Of a stretch of DNA of 38,713 nucleotides, positions 1-7,580 are shown piece by piece. The translations under genes were made by a program, and so were the position numbers. Origin of the DNA: Candidatus Lambdaproteobacteria bacterium (GTDB taxonomy: Bacteria; SAR324; JACQKK01); contig JACQHH010000096.1 in the NCBI GenBank assembly GCA_016199125.1, positions 1 through 38,713 of the forward strand, written 5' to 3'. The notes under the pieces were generated by a model that was not told the origin of the DNA, searched no databases, and saw only the letters and a list, made by a program, of their open reading frames with translations. Position 1 is the stretch's first letter; the number at the start of each line of letters is the position of its first letter.

Positions 1-386
1 ACGTCGCTGGCCGGCAGCGCGTCATTGAGCACGATGCGGATCGCAATGCGGTCGATGCGGAACCTGTCCTGTTGCGCGGCCACCGCCTCGCGCGTCGCCG
101 CGCGAAAGCCCGGCAGCTCGGACGCGGGGGGCAGGGCCCCGGGCGGGGCCACCTTCACCGGCGTGGCCTCCACGTCCGCCCGCAGCACGTATCGGCCGCT
201 GGGCACCAGCGCCGCCAGGCGCTCGTCGATCAGGCCCTCGATCTTGGCCCGGTGGCGCTCCACGGAATCCACCAGGCGTCCGCCGCCCTGCTGGCCCCAG
301 GCCGGGAGCAGCGGGAGCAGCAGCAGCGCCGCGGCCAGCAGCGCCGTCGGCGCGAAGCGCAGCGACTTGCGATCGTGTGTGTTCAT
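1..386 (-). CDS. Exported FliF C-terminal-domain-like protein (third paralogue, truncated by window edge)
   Basis: Minus-strand reading from ATG at 384-386: MNTHDRKSLRFAPTALLAAALLLLPLLPAWGQQGGGRLVDSVERHRAKIEGLIDERLAALVPSGRYVLRADVEATPVKVAPPGALPPASELPGFRAATREAVAAQQDRFRIDRIAIRIVLNDALPASD. Signal peptide, then the same 'LPGF ... hydrophobic-beta-strand V/I-L-x-D' pattern seen in the two neighbouring paralogues. Confidence 0.7.
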   Translation of the reverse strand, partial: MNTHDRKSLRFAPTALLAAALLLLPLLPAWGQQGGGRLVDSVERHRAKIEGLIDERLAALVPSGRYVLRADVEATPVKVAPPGALPPASELPGFRAATREAVAAQQDRFRIDRIAIRIVLNDALPASD

Positions 387-430
387 GGGTCTTCTTTGGC
401 TAACCCGTCCCGTGACCACCTCCCGGGTGG

Positions 431-1297
431 CTACTGGACGGCACGGATCTGCGTGATCAGCTCCGATATCTCGGCGTTCTCCGGATCCAGCGAGAGAGCG
501 ATTTCCCAGTACTTCAAGGCCAGGGATTTCCAGTTCATGGTGTAGTAGATCGAGCCCAGCATGATGTAGGCCTGCGCGTTGTCCGGCTTGATGCGAATCG
601 CTTGCAGTATCTGGTCCAAAGCCTTGTGGTAGTCGCCGGCGAAGTAATGCGTGCGGGCGCGCAGCAGGTAGGCCGTGCTCTGGGGCTCCTTGAGCGGTTC
701 GCGCGGCAGCCGGGGACCCAGCTCCGGTTCGGCCACGGCGTCGGGCTTGGGGGCGGCAGCGGCGGCCTCGGGCTGCTCGGACGGCGCAGCCGCGGCGGGC
801 GGCTGGCGCACCAGCACCACCTCCAGCCAGTCCCCCTCGGCGGTGTTGAAGTTGGCCTGGCGCTTCAGGTCGCCCTCCAGCGCGGCGCGGTTCACGCTGG
901 GGTCTTCCTCCACGATGACGAAGATCTGCCGCACGCGGGCAAATTCGGGCACCACCTTGTCGCCCTGGCCGGAGGCATCGATGAAGCTGTTGAAGCCCGG
1001 CAGTTTGACGCGGTCGTCGGCGCCCTTGCTGGCGCGCACGTCGGTGCGCACATAGCCCACGTGGGCGATCACGTCGACCAGCTTGTCGCCCACCAGGTCG
1101 CGCGCCAGCGAGGAGATGCGGTTTTTCAGCAGCTCCTCCTGCGCGCCCGGATTTTGCCCCGGCGGAACCGCGAACTCCGCCCCCCGCGCCCGCGGCACGG
1201 CGAGCAGCGTGGCCAGCGTCAGCAGCAGCGCCGCGCCCAGGGCCGGCAGGCGGCTGCGCGCGAACGGCGCGGCGGCAATCCCTTGCGTGTGGTTCAT
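431..1297 (-). CDS. Exported FliF C-terminal (RBM3)-like domain plus C-terminal TPR protein
   Basis: ATG at 1297 (MNHTQG...) with ATGA overlap to the upstream gene. Signal peptide; FliF-like 'KLPGF...RQIFVIVEED...NFNTAEGDWLEVVLV'; C-terminal TPR 'AYIMLGSIYYTMNWKSLALKYWEIALSLDPENAEI'. Confidence 0.75.
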   Translation of the reverse strand: MNHTQGIAAAPFARSRLPALGAALLLTLATLLAVPRARGAEFAVPPGQNPGAQEELLKNRISSLARDLVGDKLVDVIAHVGYVRTDVRASKGADDRVKLPGFNSFIDASGQGDKVVPEFARVRQIFVIVEEDPSVNRAALEGDLKRQANFNTAEGDWLEVVLVRQPPAAAAPSEQPEAAAAAPKPDAVAEPELGPRLPREPLKEPQSTAYLLRARTHYFAGDYHKALDQILQAIRIKPDNAQAYIMLGSIYYTMNWKSLALKYWEIALSLDPENAEISELITQIRAVQ

Positions 1298-2256
1298 CGT
1301 TCCGTCCTGGTCGCTTGGCGTTCGAGATGGTTGAGCACGCGGTGCAGTTCCTCGTTGCTGGGATCGAACACCACGGCCCGCTTCCACGAGGCCAGCGCGG
1401 CCTCCTGGTTGTTCAGCGTGTAGTAGATGGAGCCCTCCATGCCCAGGAACTGCGCGCGCTCGCGATTGGTGGTGGCGCGCTGGAACCCGTTCTGCACGAT
1501 GCGCAGCGCGTCGGTGTAGCGCCCTTCCTGGAAGGCCACGCGCGCTTCCTCGTCAAAGGACATGCCGCGCTCGGGGGCGCCGGCGGGGGCCTGCACGGCC
1601 ACCTGGGGCTGCATGCCGGGCTGCACCATGGGCGCCTGGGGCTGGGCGGGGCGCAGGGCCTCGGGGAAGCGCTCGCCCAACTGCTCCATCAGCTCCTTCT
1701 CCGGCAGGGTCGAGGGCTGGGTGCCCTTGGGCAGCGCGGGAAAGGTCTCCTTGAGCACGATCACCTGGTCGCCGCGGTTGTTGTCGAAGCGGGCCACGAT
1801 GGGCACGATCTTGCGCGTGAAGCGCTCGTAGTATTCGGGCAGCGTCTCGTCCAGCAGCACCTGCACCACCATGCGCACGAAGGGCGGGGTGGATTCGTCC
1901 ACGTTGGGCGCATCGGGCGAACGCACGAAGATCGGGAAGCCCGGCAGCTTCTGTTTGTTGGCCGCCAGCGCCGGATTTTCCGCCGCGGGCAGGATGTTCT
2001 GGTTCCAGATCACCTTCACCGAGAGCACGTACTGGCTCTGCGAGACGTACTGGGACAGCGCCGCGTTGATGTTGCGCGTGAGGCGCTCCTCGAAGGCCTG
2101 CATGCGCTCGTTGGTGATGCGGTCCAGCAGGTTTTCCGACTGAGCCTGCGCCACCGGACGCCACGGGAGGGACAGCGCGGCCAGCGCGGCCAGCAGCGCC
2201 GCCACGCGCAGCCAGCCCGTGCGGCCCGCGCAAGGATGTGCGGAGTGCCGGGTCAT
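1294..2256 (-). CDS. Exported FliF C-terminal (RBM3)-like domain plus C-terminal TPR protein
   Basis: ATG at 2256 (MTRHSAHP...) overlapping the stop of the upstream gene (ATGA). 'KLPGFPIFVRSPDAPNVDESTPPFVRMVVQVLLDETLPEYYERFTRKIVPIVARFDNNRGDQVIVLKETFP' matches the FliF RBM3 pattern; C-terminal 'GMEGSIYYTLNNQEAALASWKRAVVFDPSNEEL'. Confidence 0.75.
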   Translation of the reverse strand: MTRHSAHPCAGRTGWLRVAALLAALAALSLPWRPVAQAQSENLLDRITNERMQAFEERLTRNINAALSQYVSQSQYVLSVKVIWNQNILPAAENPALAANKQKLPGFPIFVRSPDAPNVDESTPPFVRMVVQVLLDETLPEYYERFTRKIVPIVARFDNNRGDQVIVLKETFPALPKGTQPSTLPEKELMEQLGERFPEALRPAQPQAPMVQPGMQPQVAVQAPAGAPERGMSFDEEARVAFQEGRYTDALRIVQNGFQRATTNRERAQFLGMEGSIYYTLNNQEAALASWKRAVVFDPSNEELHRVLNHLERQATRTER

Positions 2257-2918
2257 TTGCTGGCTCCTGCATTGGGCGCGGTGCCGGCCGCCGGCGGCGT
2301 CGGCGCACCGGGCAGCGGCGGGGGCTTGGCGCTGCCGCGGCTCTTCATGAACTCCTGGAACTGGCGCACCTCTTCGTTCGAGGGATCGGCCGCGAGCACC
2401 TGTTCCCACTCCTCGTTGGCCAGGGAGTAGTTGCCCATGGCGTAGTAGATGGAGCCCTTCATCTCGTGGGCCTTCACGTTGTCCGGCTGCACGAGCAGGA
2501 TCAGGTTCACCTGCCGCAGGGCGCCGTTGTAGTCGCCGTTGAGCATGGCTTCCTGGCCCTTCTCCATGTACTGCGCGATCAGCAGATCCTGGAAGTTGCC
2601 CTGGGCACCGCCCGGAGCGCCCGGCGCCGCGCCCGCGGCGGTCTGGGGCAGCACCTGCTGCACCGAGAGCGGAATCTCGATCTCGTAGTTCTGCTGGTCG
2701 ATGTTCAGCACCACGTTGGCTTCCTCGCCGCGGTAGGTGGTTTTCACGCGCACGACCTGATTGCCCTTGCGGTCCGATTCGGTGACCTGGATCGCCGTCT
2801 CCCCGGCGCGGCTGGAGAGCACCGTGTTCTCCTGGGGCGGCTCTTCCTTGTTCAGCAGCGCACAGGACGCGGCCGCCAGGCTCCAGGCCGCCAGCGCCGG
2901 GACGAGCAGCGCACGCAT
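2253..2918 (-). CDS. TPR-containing lipoprotein
   Basis: ATG at 2918: MRALLVPALAAWSLAAASCALLNKEEPPQ (lipobox AAASC); C-terminal TPR 'KGSIYYAMGNYSLANEEWEQVLAADPSNEEV'. Confidence 0.75.
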   Translation of the reverse strand: MRALLVPALAAWSLAAASCALLNKEEPPQENTVLSSRAGETAIQVTESDRKGNQVVRVKTTYRGEEANVVLNIDQQNYEIEIPLSVQQVLPQTAAGAAPGAPGGAQGNFQDLLIAQYMEKGQEAMLNGDYNGALRQVNLILLVQPDNVKAHEMKGSIYYAMGNYSLANEEWEQVLAADPSNEEVRQFQEFMKSRGSAKPPPLPGAPTPPAAGTAPNAGASK

Positions 2919-2919
2919 G

Positions 2920-3993
2920 CTAGAACCTGTAGCCAAAGCGGATCTCATTGCCTGTTCCTTTCAGAAGGGCCGTGCTGCCTACCACTCCTGTGTCGATATT
3001 GGTTTCCACGAAGTTTAGCACACCGAGCGTGACCACCAACCGGTCGCCCACCACGAATTCCAGTCCCGCCCGGAACAGGTTGCCGTAGTTCAGTTGCGGC
3101 GAGAGCAGCTTGCCCAGTCCCACGTACAGCAGCAGCCGCGAGGTGCTGGAGGGAATCTGCACCACGTCGAAGGCCAGCGTGGGCGAAAGCATGAGCCCGG
3201 TGTCCAGGGTCAGGTGCGGATCGGGGTTGGTCTCGTTGTTGTCCAGGTACACCGCCAGGTCCACCGAGAACGAGAAGCGCCCGGTGAGCTGCACGGATTC
3301 CGATACGCCGACCGCCAGGGCGTTGTGCGTCACGTTCAGCCCGGAGGCCTCGATGGGGAAGTTCAGCTCGCCGAAGGAGAAGGTCAGCGAATCGCGCCGC
3401 GGGGCGCGCCGCCCGGCCAGCTCGTCCACCAGGATGATCGCCCCGGTCTGGGCCTCGACCACCTTGATGTACATGGTCAACTGCCCGCCGTCCTGGAAGA
3501 TGCCGATGTCGATGAAGCCGTCGACGCCCAGCTGCTTGGCCAGCTCGATGCGCGCTTCCTGCGTGGGGATGCCCTTGCGCAGCTTCAGCACGCCGCGCAC
3601 GATCTTGGTTTCCAGCTTCTGGCATTCCTGGCACTGCACCAGCTTGACGGTGGGGTTCTTGTTCAGCAGCTCCGCCAGAATCACCACCTCCGCCTTGCGC
3701 CGGAAGTCGCGGTCGACCTCGGTGCCGAAATAGAGGGAGTTGATGGCCAGCGTGGTGACGCGGTCGGAGATCTTGCCCAGGGAGCGCGCGATCAGCGCCG
3801 CGATCTCCTCGAGCTGGAAGATGCGCTCGTCCTGGCGGATGGAGAGGAACTCCTCCTGATCCGCCGCCTTGCTGTCGGCGGTCTGGGCCTGGGCCGGCCT
3901 GCCGGGCACGGCCGCGAGCAGCACCAGCGCCGCCAGGGCGACCATGAGCGTCGCCGTGCGCCCGGGCGTCGAGCCCCGCGTAAATGCTGACAT
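2920..3993 (-). CDS. Exported FlgO/CsgG-like N-terminal domain with beta-barrel-like C-terminus
   Basis: ATG at 3993 (MSAFTRGSTPGRTATLMVALAALVLLAAVPGRPAQAQ signal peptide); 'DRVTTLAINSLYF...AEVVILAELLNKNPTVKLVQCQ...' CsgG/FlgO-like; alternating hydrophobic strands ending in aromatic 'FGYRF' typical of outer-membrane beta proteins. Confidence 0.6.
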   Translation of the reverse strand: MSAFTRGSTPGRTATLMVALAALVLLAAVPGRPAQAQTADSKAADQEEFLSIRQDERIFQLEEIAALIARSLGKISDRVTTLAINSLYFGTEVDRDFRRKAEVVILAELLNKNPTVKLVQCQECQKLETKIVRGVLKLRKGIPTQEARIELAKQLGVDGFIDIGIFQDGGQLTMYIKVVEAQTGAIILVDELAGRRAPRRDSLTFSFGELNFPIEASGLNVTHNALAVGVSESVQLTGRFSFSVDLAVYLDNNETNPDPHLTLDTGLMLSPTLAFDVVQIPSSTSRLLLYVGLGKLLSPQLNYGNLFRAGLEFVVGDRLVVTLGVLNFVETNIDTGVVGSTALLKGTGNEIRFGYRF

Positions 3994-4057
3994 TGACCCT
4001 CCCTGGTCAATTGCGTTCAAGTCCAAACGACGCCCCTCCTGGGGCATCGAAACAAAA

Positions 4058-4711
4058 CTATTTGAACAAGATGCCGTATTCCTCCAACTTCTTGGGCGGG
4101 TTCTGCAGGATGATCTCCACCCGGCGGTTGGCGCGCCGTGCGGCCTGCAGATCGGCGCCGCGGAGCTGTTCGCCAATGCGGTCCACGTAGTCCACGCGCG
4201 GCCGGTGCGAGGCGAAGGCCGTCACCGAAAGCCGCCCCTCCGGATAGCCCAGCGTGCGCAGGAACGCCGCCACATTCGTGGCGCGCGCGCTGGAGAGCTC
4301 CCAGTTGGAGGGAAAGCGCCTGGAGTGGATGGGAACATCGTCCGTGTGCCCTTCCACGATGATCAGATCGCGCTGGTGCTCCCGCAGATCCTTGATCTTG
4401 GCAAACAGCGGCCGCAGGCGCGAAAACGCGGCCTGCTGCAACTGGTCCTGCCCCGTCTGGAACAGAAAGTCCGAGGGCAGCGTGATCACGCATTCCAGCT
4501 TCGAGTTGCGCAATTCGAAATTCCTGTACGCCTCCCGGTTGGCCTCGAAATATTCCGCGATGCCGTTGCAGTTCTTGGGCGCCACCGACAGCGTCGTCAG
4601 CAGCACGAAGAAGCTGAACAGCAGCGCCATCAGGTCGGCGAAGGTGACCAGCCATTCCTCGCTGGGCTTTTCTTTCTGCTCCTGGTGCGATTGCTGGGCC
4701 GCCCCGATCAT
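4058..4711 (-). CDS. MotB/PomB-like stator protein with OmpA peptidoglycan-binding domain
   Basis: 'EEWLVTFADLMALLFSFFVLLTTLS' matches the MotB/PomB proton/sodium-binding Asp helix; 'VEGHTDDVPI...NWELSSARATNVAAFL...RRVEIIL' OmpA domain. Start overlaps the stop of the MotA-like gene. Confidence 0.92.
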   Translation of the reverse strand: MIGAAQQSHQEQKEKPSEEWLVTFADLMALLFSFFVLLTTLSVAPKNCNGIAEYFEANREAYRNFELRNSKLECVITLPSDFLFQTGQDQLQQAAFSRLRPLFAKIKDLREHQRDLIIVEGHTDDVPIHSRRFPSNWELSSARATNVAAFLRTLGYPEGRLSVTAFASHRPRVDYVDRIGEQLRGADLQAARRANRRVEIILQNPPKKLEEYGILFK

Positions 4712-5673
4712 AGCTTCAGCCCCCCGGCCATCTCGGCGCGGCGCTGGGCCTGGATTTGCAGGCGGCGGCGCTTGGAGAGGTAGATCTGCAGATCCTGCTC
4801 GATCACGTCCGGGCGTTCGCGGCGGTGCAGGTAGATCGTGCCTTCCCGGATCATGTCATACAGGCGGACGTAGCTTTCCTTGTTGCGCGTGAGCTTGGCG
4901 GCCACGGGCAGGAAGATCAACTGCGCCAGCAGCACCCCGTAGAGCGTGGTGATGAGGGCCACCGACATGCCGCCCATCACGTCCACGATGCTCGCGTTTT
5001 CGCCGGCGGCGCGGCCCATCATGAGGATCAGCCCCACCACCGTGCCCAACATGCCGAAGGCCGGGGCCACGCGCCCCATGTACTCCATGACGTTGATTTC
5101 CTGGTCCGCATTGTACGCGTACGACTCGATTTCCGAGTTGATGATCTCGGTGACCATCTCCTCGCTGACCCAGTCAACCTGGATGAAGTTCTCCAGCGCA
5201 TCGCGCAGGAAGTACAGCGGAATGGCCGCGATCTTCTCGTCGGGGATCATCTGCTTGCGGAAGCGCAGCTCCGCGAACTCCACCATGTGCTTGTAGACGG
5301 TCTCGAACTCCCACTCGCTTTTTTCGCGGGCGAACACCATGCCCATGTACACCAGGGTGGCGATGGCCCGCCGGAACGGAAAGGCGATCAGCGTGGCCGC
5401 GTACGAGCCTCCGAAGACGATCAGGAAGGACTTCAGGTCGACGAAGCGCGTGATGCCCGCCTCGAAGGAATTCTTGAAAGCCTCTTCTTCCTTGGCGACC
5501 GCCTCGATCTCGTTGCGTGTGGCGCCCTGCTCCTTGAGCGCCCCGATCGTGTTCTCGTACTGGTTGATCTGGTAGACGTAGTAGTTGGAGAGCTGGTCCG
5601 GCCAGGTGATGCCGAAGACGATCAGCGTGGCGCCGATCAGAAAACCGACCAAAGTTCCGAGACGGTCAATCAT
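4708..5673 (-). CDS. MotA/PomA-like stator protein (MotA/TolQ/ExbB proton-channel family)
   Basis: 'FVDLKSFLIVFGGSYAATLIAFP', 'GRVAPAFGMLGTVVGLILMM', 'GMSVALITTLYGVLLAQLIFLPVAAKL' are canonical MotA/PomA motifs. Confidence 0.92.
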   Translation of the reverse strand: MIDRLGTLVGFLIGATLIVFGITWPDQLSNYYVYQINQYENTIGALKEQGATRNEIEAVAKEEEAFKNSFEAGITRFVDLKSFLIVFGGSYAATLIAFPFRRAIATLVYMGMVFAREKSEWEFETVYKHMVEFAELRFRKQMIPDEKIAAIPLYFLRDALENFIQVDWVSEEMVTEIINSEIESYAYNADQEINVMEYMGRVAPAFGMLGTVVGLILMMGRAAGENASIVDVMGGMSVALITTLYGVLLAQLIFLPVAAKLTRNKESYVRLYDMIREGTIYLHRRERPDVIEQDLQIYLSKRRRLQIQAQRRAEMAGGLKL

Positions 5674-6055
5674 TGACGGATCAAGTCCTTATCCATGGTC
5701 TCAAGGTCCGTTGCCGCCGGTGGCAAATGGGCTTTATGAAACGCCAGGGTCCATGTAAAATAGCTGTGCTGCACGCGGTGGCGAAATCCACAATCGACTG
5801 TAAGCAATTCATATACCAAAGTTTTACCAGTTGAACTTGCTCGTGGCCTCAGAATTCCGCCTGCGTGGACAATTGTAAAACGGAAATTCACGCCTCGCCG
5901 CCCGTGCACCGCCGAGGCCGATGTCGTTGCAAGTCGTGCCGTACGAGGTCCGCAATAGACCGCTTCACATTGAAAAATGAGGACGTCGCTGCCGGATGCC
6001 CACGTCGGCCCATACACTGTGCGCAACTCAATCTGGTTTACATGCGAGATAACCG

Positions 6056-7234
6056 ATGAACGATCAACCGCTTAAAAATATCGGACTGCGCGGCATCAAG
6101 GTGGGGTATGCCTACACGAGCTTTGTGGATCCGGAGAAGGGAGTGTACTACCTCGGCAATCCCATCGAGACCCTCTACAACCTCGATGTGACGGCCGTGT
6201 ACTGGGGCATGATGAACCGCAAATGGCCCTCCGCGCAGGAATTCACCAAGTTTCGCGGCGAGCTGGCCGAGCGCCGCCAGAACTTCCCGCTGGACATCTG
6301 CAAGAAGATCAACAGCGACAAAGCCCACCCCATGGAAAAGCTGATCGAGGGGATGGTGCTGTTGGGCGCCAAGCGCGGCCGCTACACCACCGGCACGCCG
6401 CAGTATGAGGAGAGCGTGATCGACATGATCGCCTGGACCCCGCTGCTCTGCGCCGCGGCCATCTCGGGCAAGTCGCCCAAGATCCCCAAGGGCTACCGCA
6501 CCTACGGGCAGATCCTGGCCGACGAGATGAAGATGGACGACAAGAAGGCGCGCTTCCTGGATCAATTCGCCGTGATCCATGCCGACCACGGCGGGGGCAA
6601 CCTGTCCACGTTCATCGCCAAGGCCGCCGCCAGCGGCTACGTGGACCTGTGGATGGCGGTCGCCGCGGGCATGATCGGCCTGTATGGCGAGCGCCATGGC
6701 AAGGCCAACCAGGAATCGCTGGCCCAGTTGCTGGAGTTCCAGGAGCGCATCAACAAGGGCGCCAAGCTGGACGACCTGGTGCGCGAAACCTTCGAGTCCG
6801 GCAAGGCCATGTTCGGCTTCGGCCATGCCGTGCTGCGCCAGGAAGACCCGCGCGCCAAGATTTTCTACGCCCTGGCCGACCAGCTCATGCCCAATTCGCA
6901 GCTCTACGGCATCGCCCGCGATCTGCGTTCCAAGTGGCCCAGGTTCGTGCTGGAAGTGGCCAATCCCAAGCGGGAAAAAGAAGGCAAGTCGCTGATTCAG
7001 AATCCCTATCCCAACGTGGACCAGTTGTCGGGCGCCGTGCTGTGGGAGCTGGGCTTCCAGGATCCGCGCACCTTCACCGTGCTCTTCGCGCTGGGCCGCG
7101 CGCCCTGCATCGGGGCCCAGGTGCATCACGAGGCGCTGGAAAAGGTGCCCATCTACCGCCCGTCCTATCCTTACGGCGGTGCGAACCTGCCGCTGCCGAC
7201 CGGGGATGCGCTGACCGCGCTCATGCCCCACTAG
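6056..7234 (+). CDS. Citrate synthase, eukaryote/mitochondrial-like type
   Basis: 'HADHGGGNLSTF', 'HGKANQESLAQLL', 'FGFGHAVLRQEDPR', 'NPYPNVDQLSGAVL' catalytic-region motifs. Confidence 0.9.
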   Translation: MNDQPLKNIGLRGIKVGYAYTSFVDPEKGVYYLGNPIETLYNLDVTAVYWGMMNRKWPSAQEFTKFRGELAERRQNFPLDICKKINSDKAHPMEKLIEGMVLLGAKRGRYTTGTPQYEESVIDMIAWTPLLCAAAISGKSPKIPKGYRTYGQILADEMKMDDKKARFLDQFAVIHADHGGGNLSTFIAKAAASGYVDLWMAVAAGMIGLYGERHGKANQESLAQLLEFQERINKGAKLDDLVRETFESGKAMFGFGHAVLRQEDPRAKIFYALADQLMPNSQLYGIARDLRSKWPRFVLEVANPKREKEGKSLIQNPYPNVDQLSGAVLWELGFQDPRTFTVLFALGRAPCIGAQVHHEALEKVPIYRPSYPYGGANLPLPTGDALTALMPH

Positions 7235-7241
7235 GACCGCC

Positions 7242-7273
7242 GGGGCGCCGCAATGCAGCGTCGGCGGCGCCCC
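7242..7273 (+). terminator. GC-rich hairpin after citrate synthase
   Basis: Perfect 10-bp inverted repeat ggggcgccgc (7242-7251) / gcggcgcccc (7264-7273) 8 bp after the citrate synthase stop; no clear T-tract. Confidence 0.45.
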
Positions 7274-7430
7274 CTTCCCGGATCAGCTCGCCGGCCAGCG
7301 CAGCCGCGCGCGCCGTGCCCGGTCATCGCCCGGAGGAGCGCCGGAGTGCGTGCGAGAGGGCGATGCGCGCAGGCTGCCCGGACGTGACGCATACTATTTT
7401 TCGCTCAAGATGGCGCAAATTGTCCGCGCA

Positions 7431-7552
7431 CTTCGAGACGCTCGCTGCGCCCTTCGACTCCGCTCAGGGCGAGCTCACTCCTCGGTGACGCGGCCATTTT
7501 CCGTGTTCCCGAGGAGCGCCCGGCAGGGCGCGTCTCGAAGGACACGGAAAAT
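7431..7552. repeat. Nested intergenic inverted repeats (REP-like or mobile palindromic element remnant)
   Basis: attttccgtgt (7496-7506) / acacggaaaat (7542-7552) surrounding gcgccc-ggca-gggcgc; also cttcgagacg (7431-7440) / cgtctcgaag (7531-7540). Confidence 0.6.
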
Positions 7553-7580
7553 CGGGACTCATCCTGAAAGCGAATTGGTA

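Noticed and set aside
2945-3634. Arg/Gly/His-rich 229-aa minus ORF
   Set aside because: Frame-shifted shadow of the FlgO/CsgG-like gene.
5670-6026. 118-aa minus-strand ORF in the divergent intergenic region
   Set aside because: No motif, no clear ribosome binding site, AT-richer intergenic character; likely random.
5674-6055. Possible sigma-28 or sigma-54 promoter upstream of the MotA-like operon
   Set aside because: The best candidates (TAAA-N15-GCGGCAAC; TGGC...GC with wrong spacing) match consensus too weakly to report.
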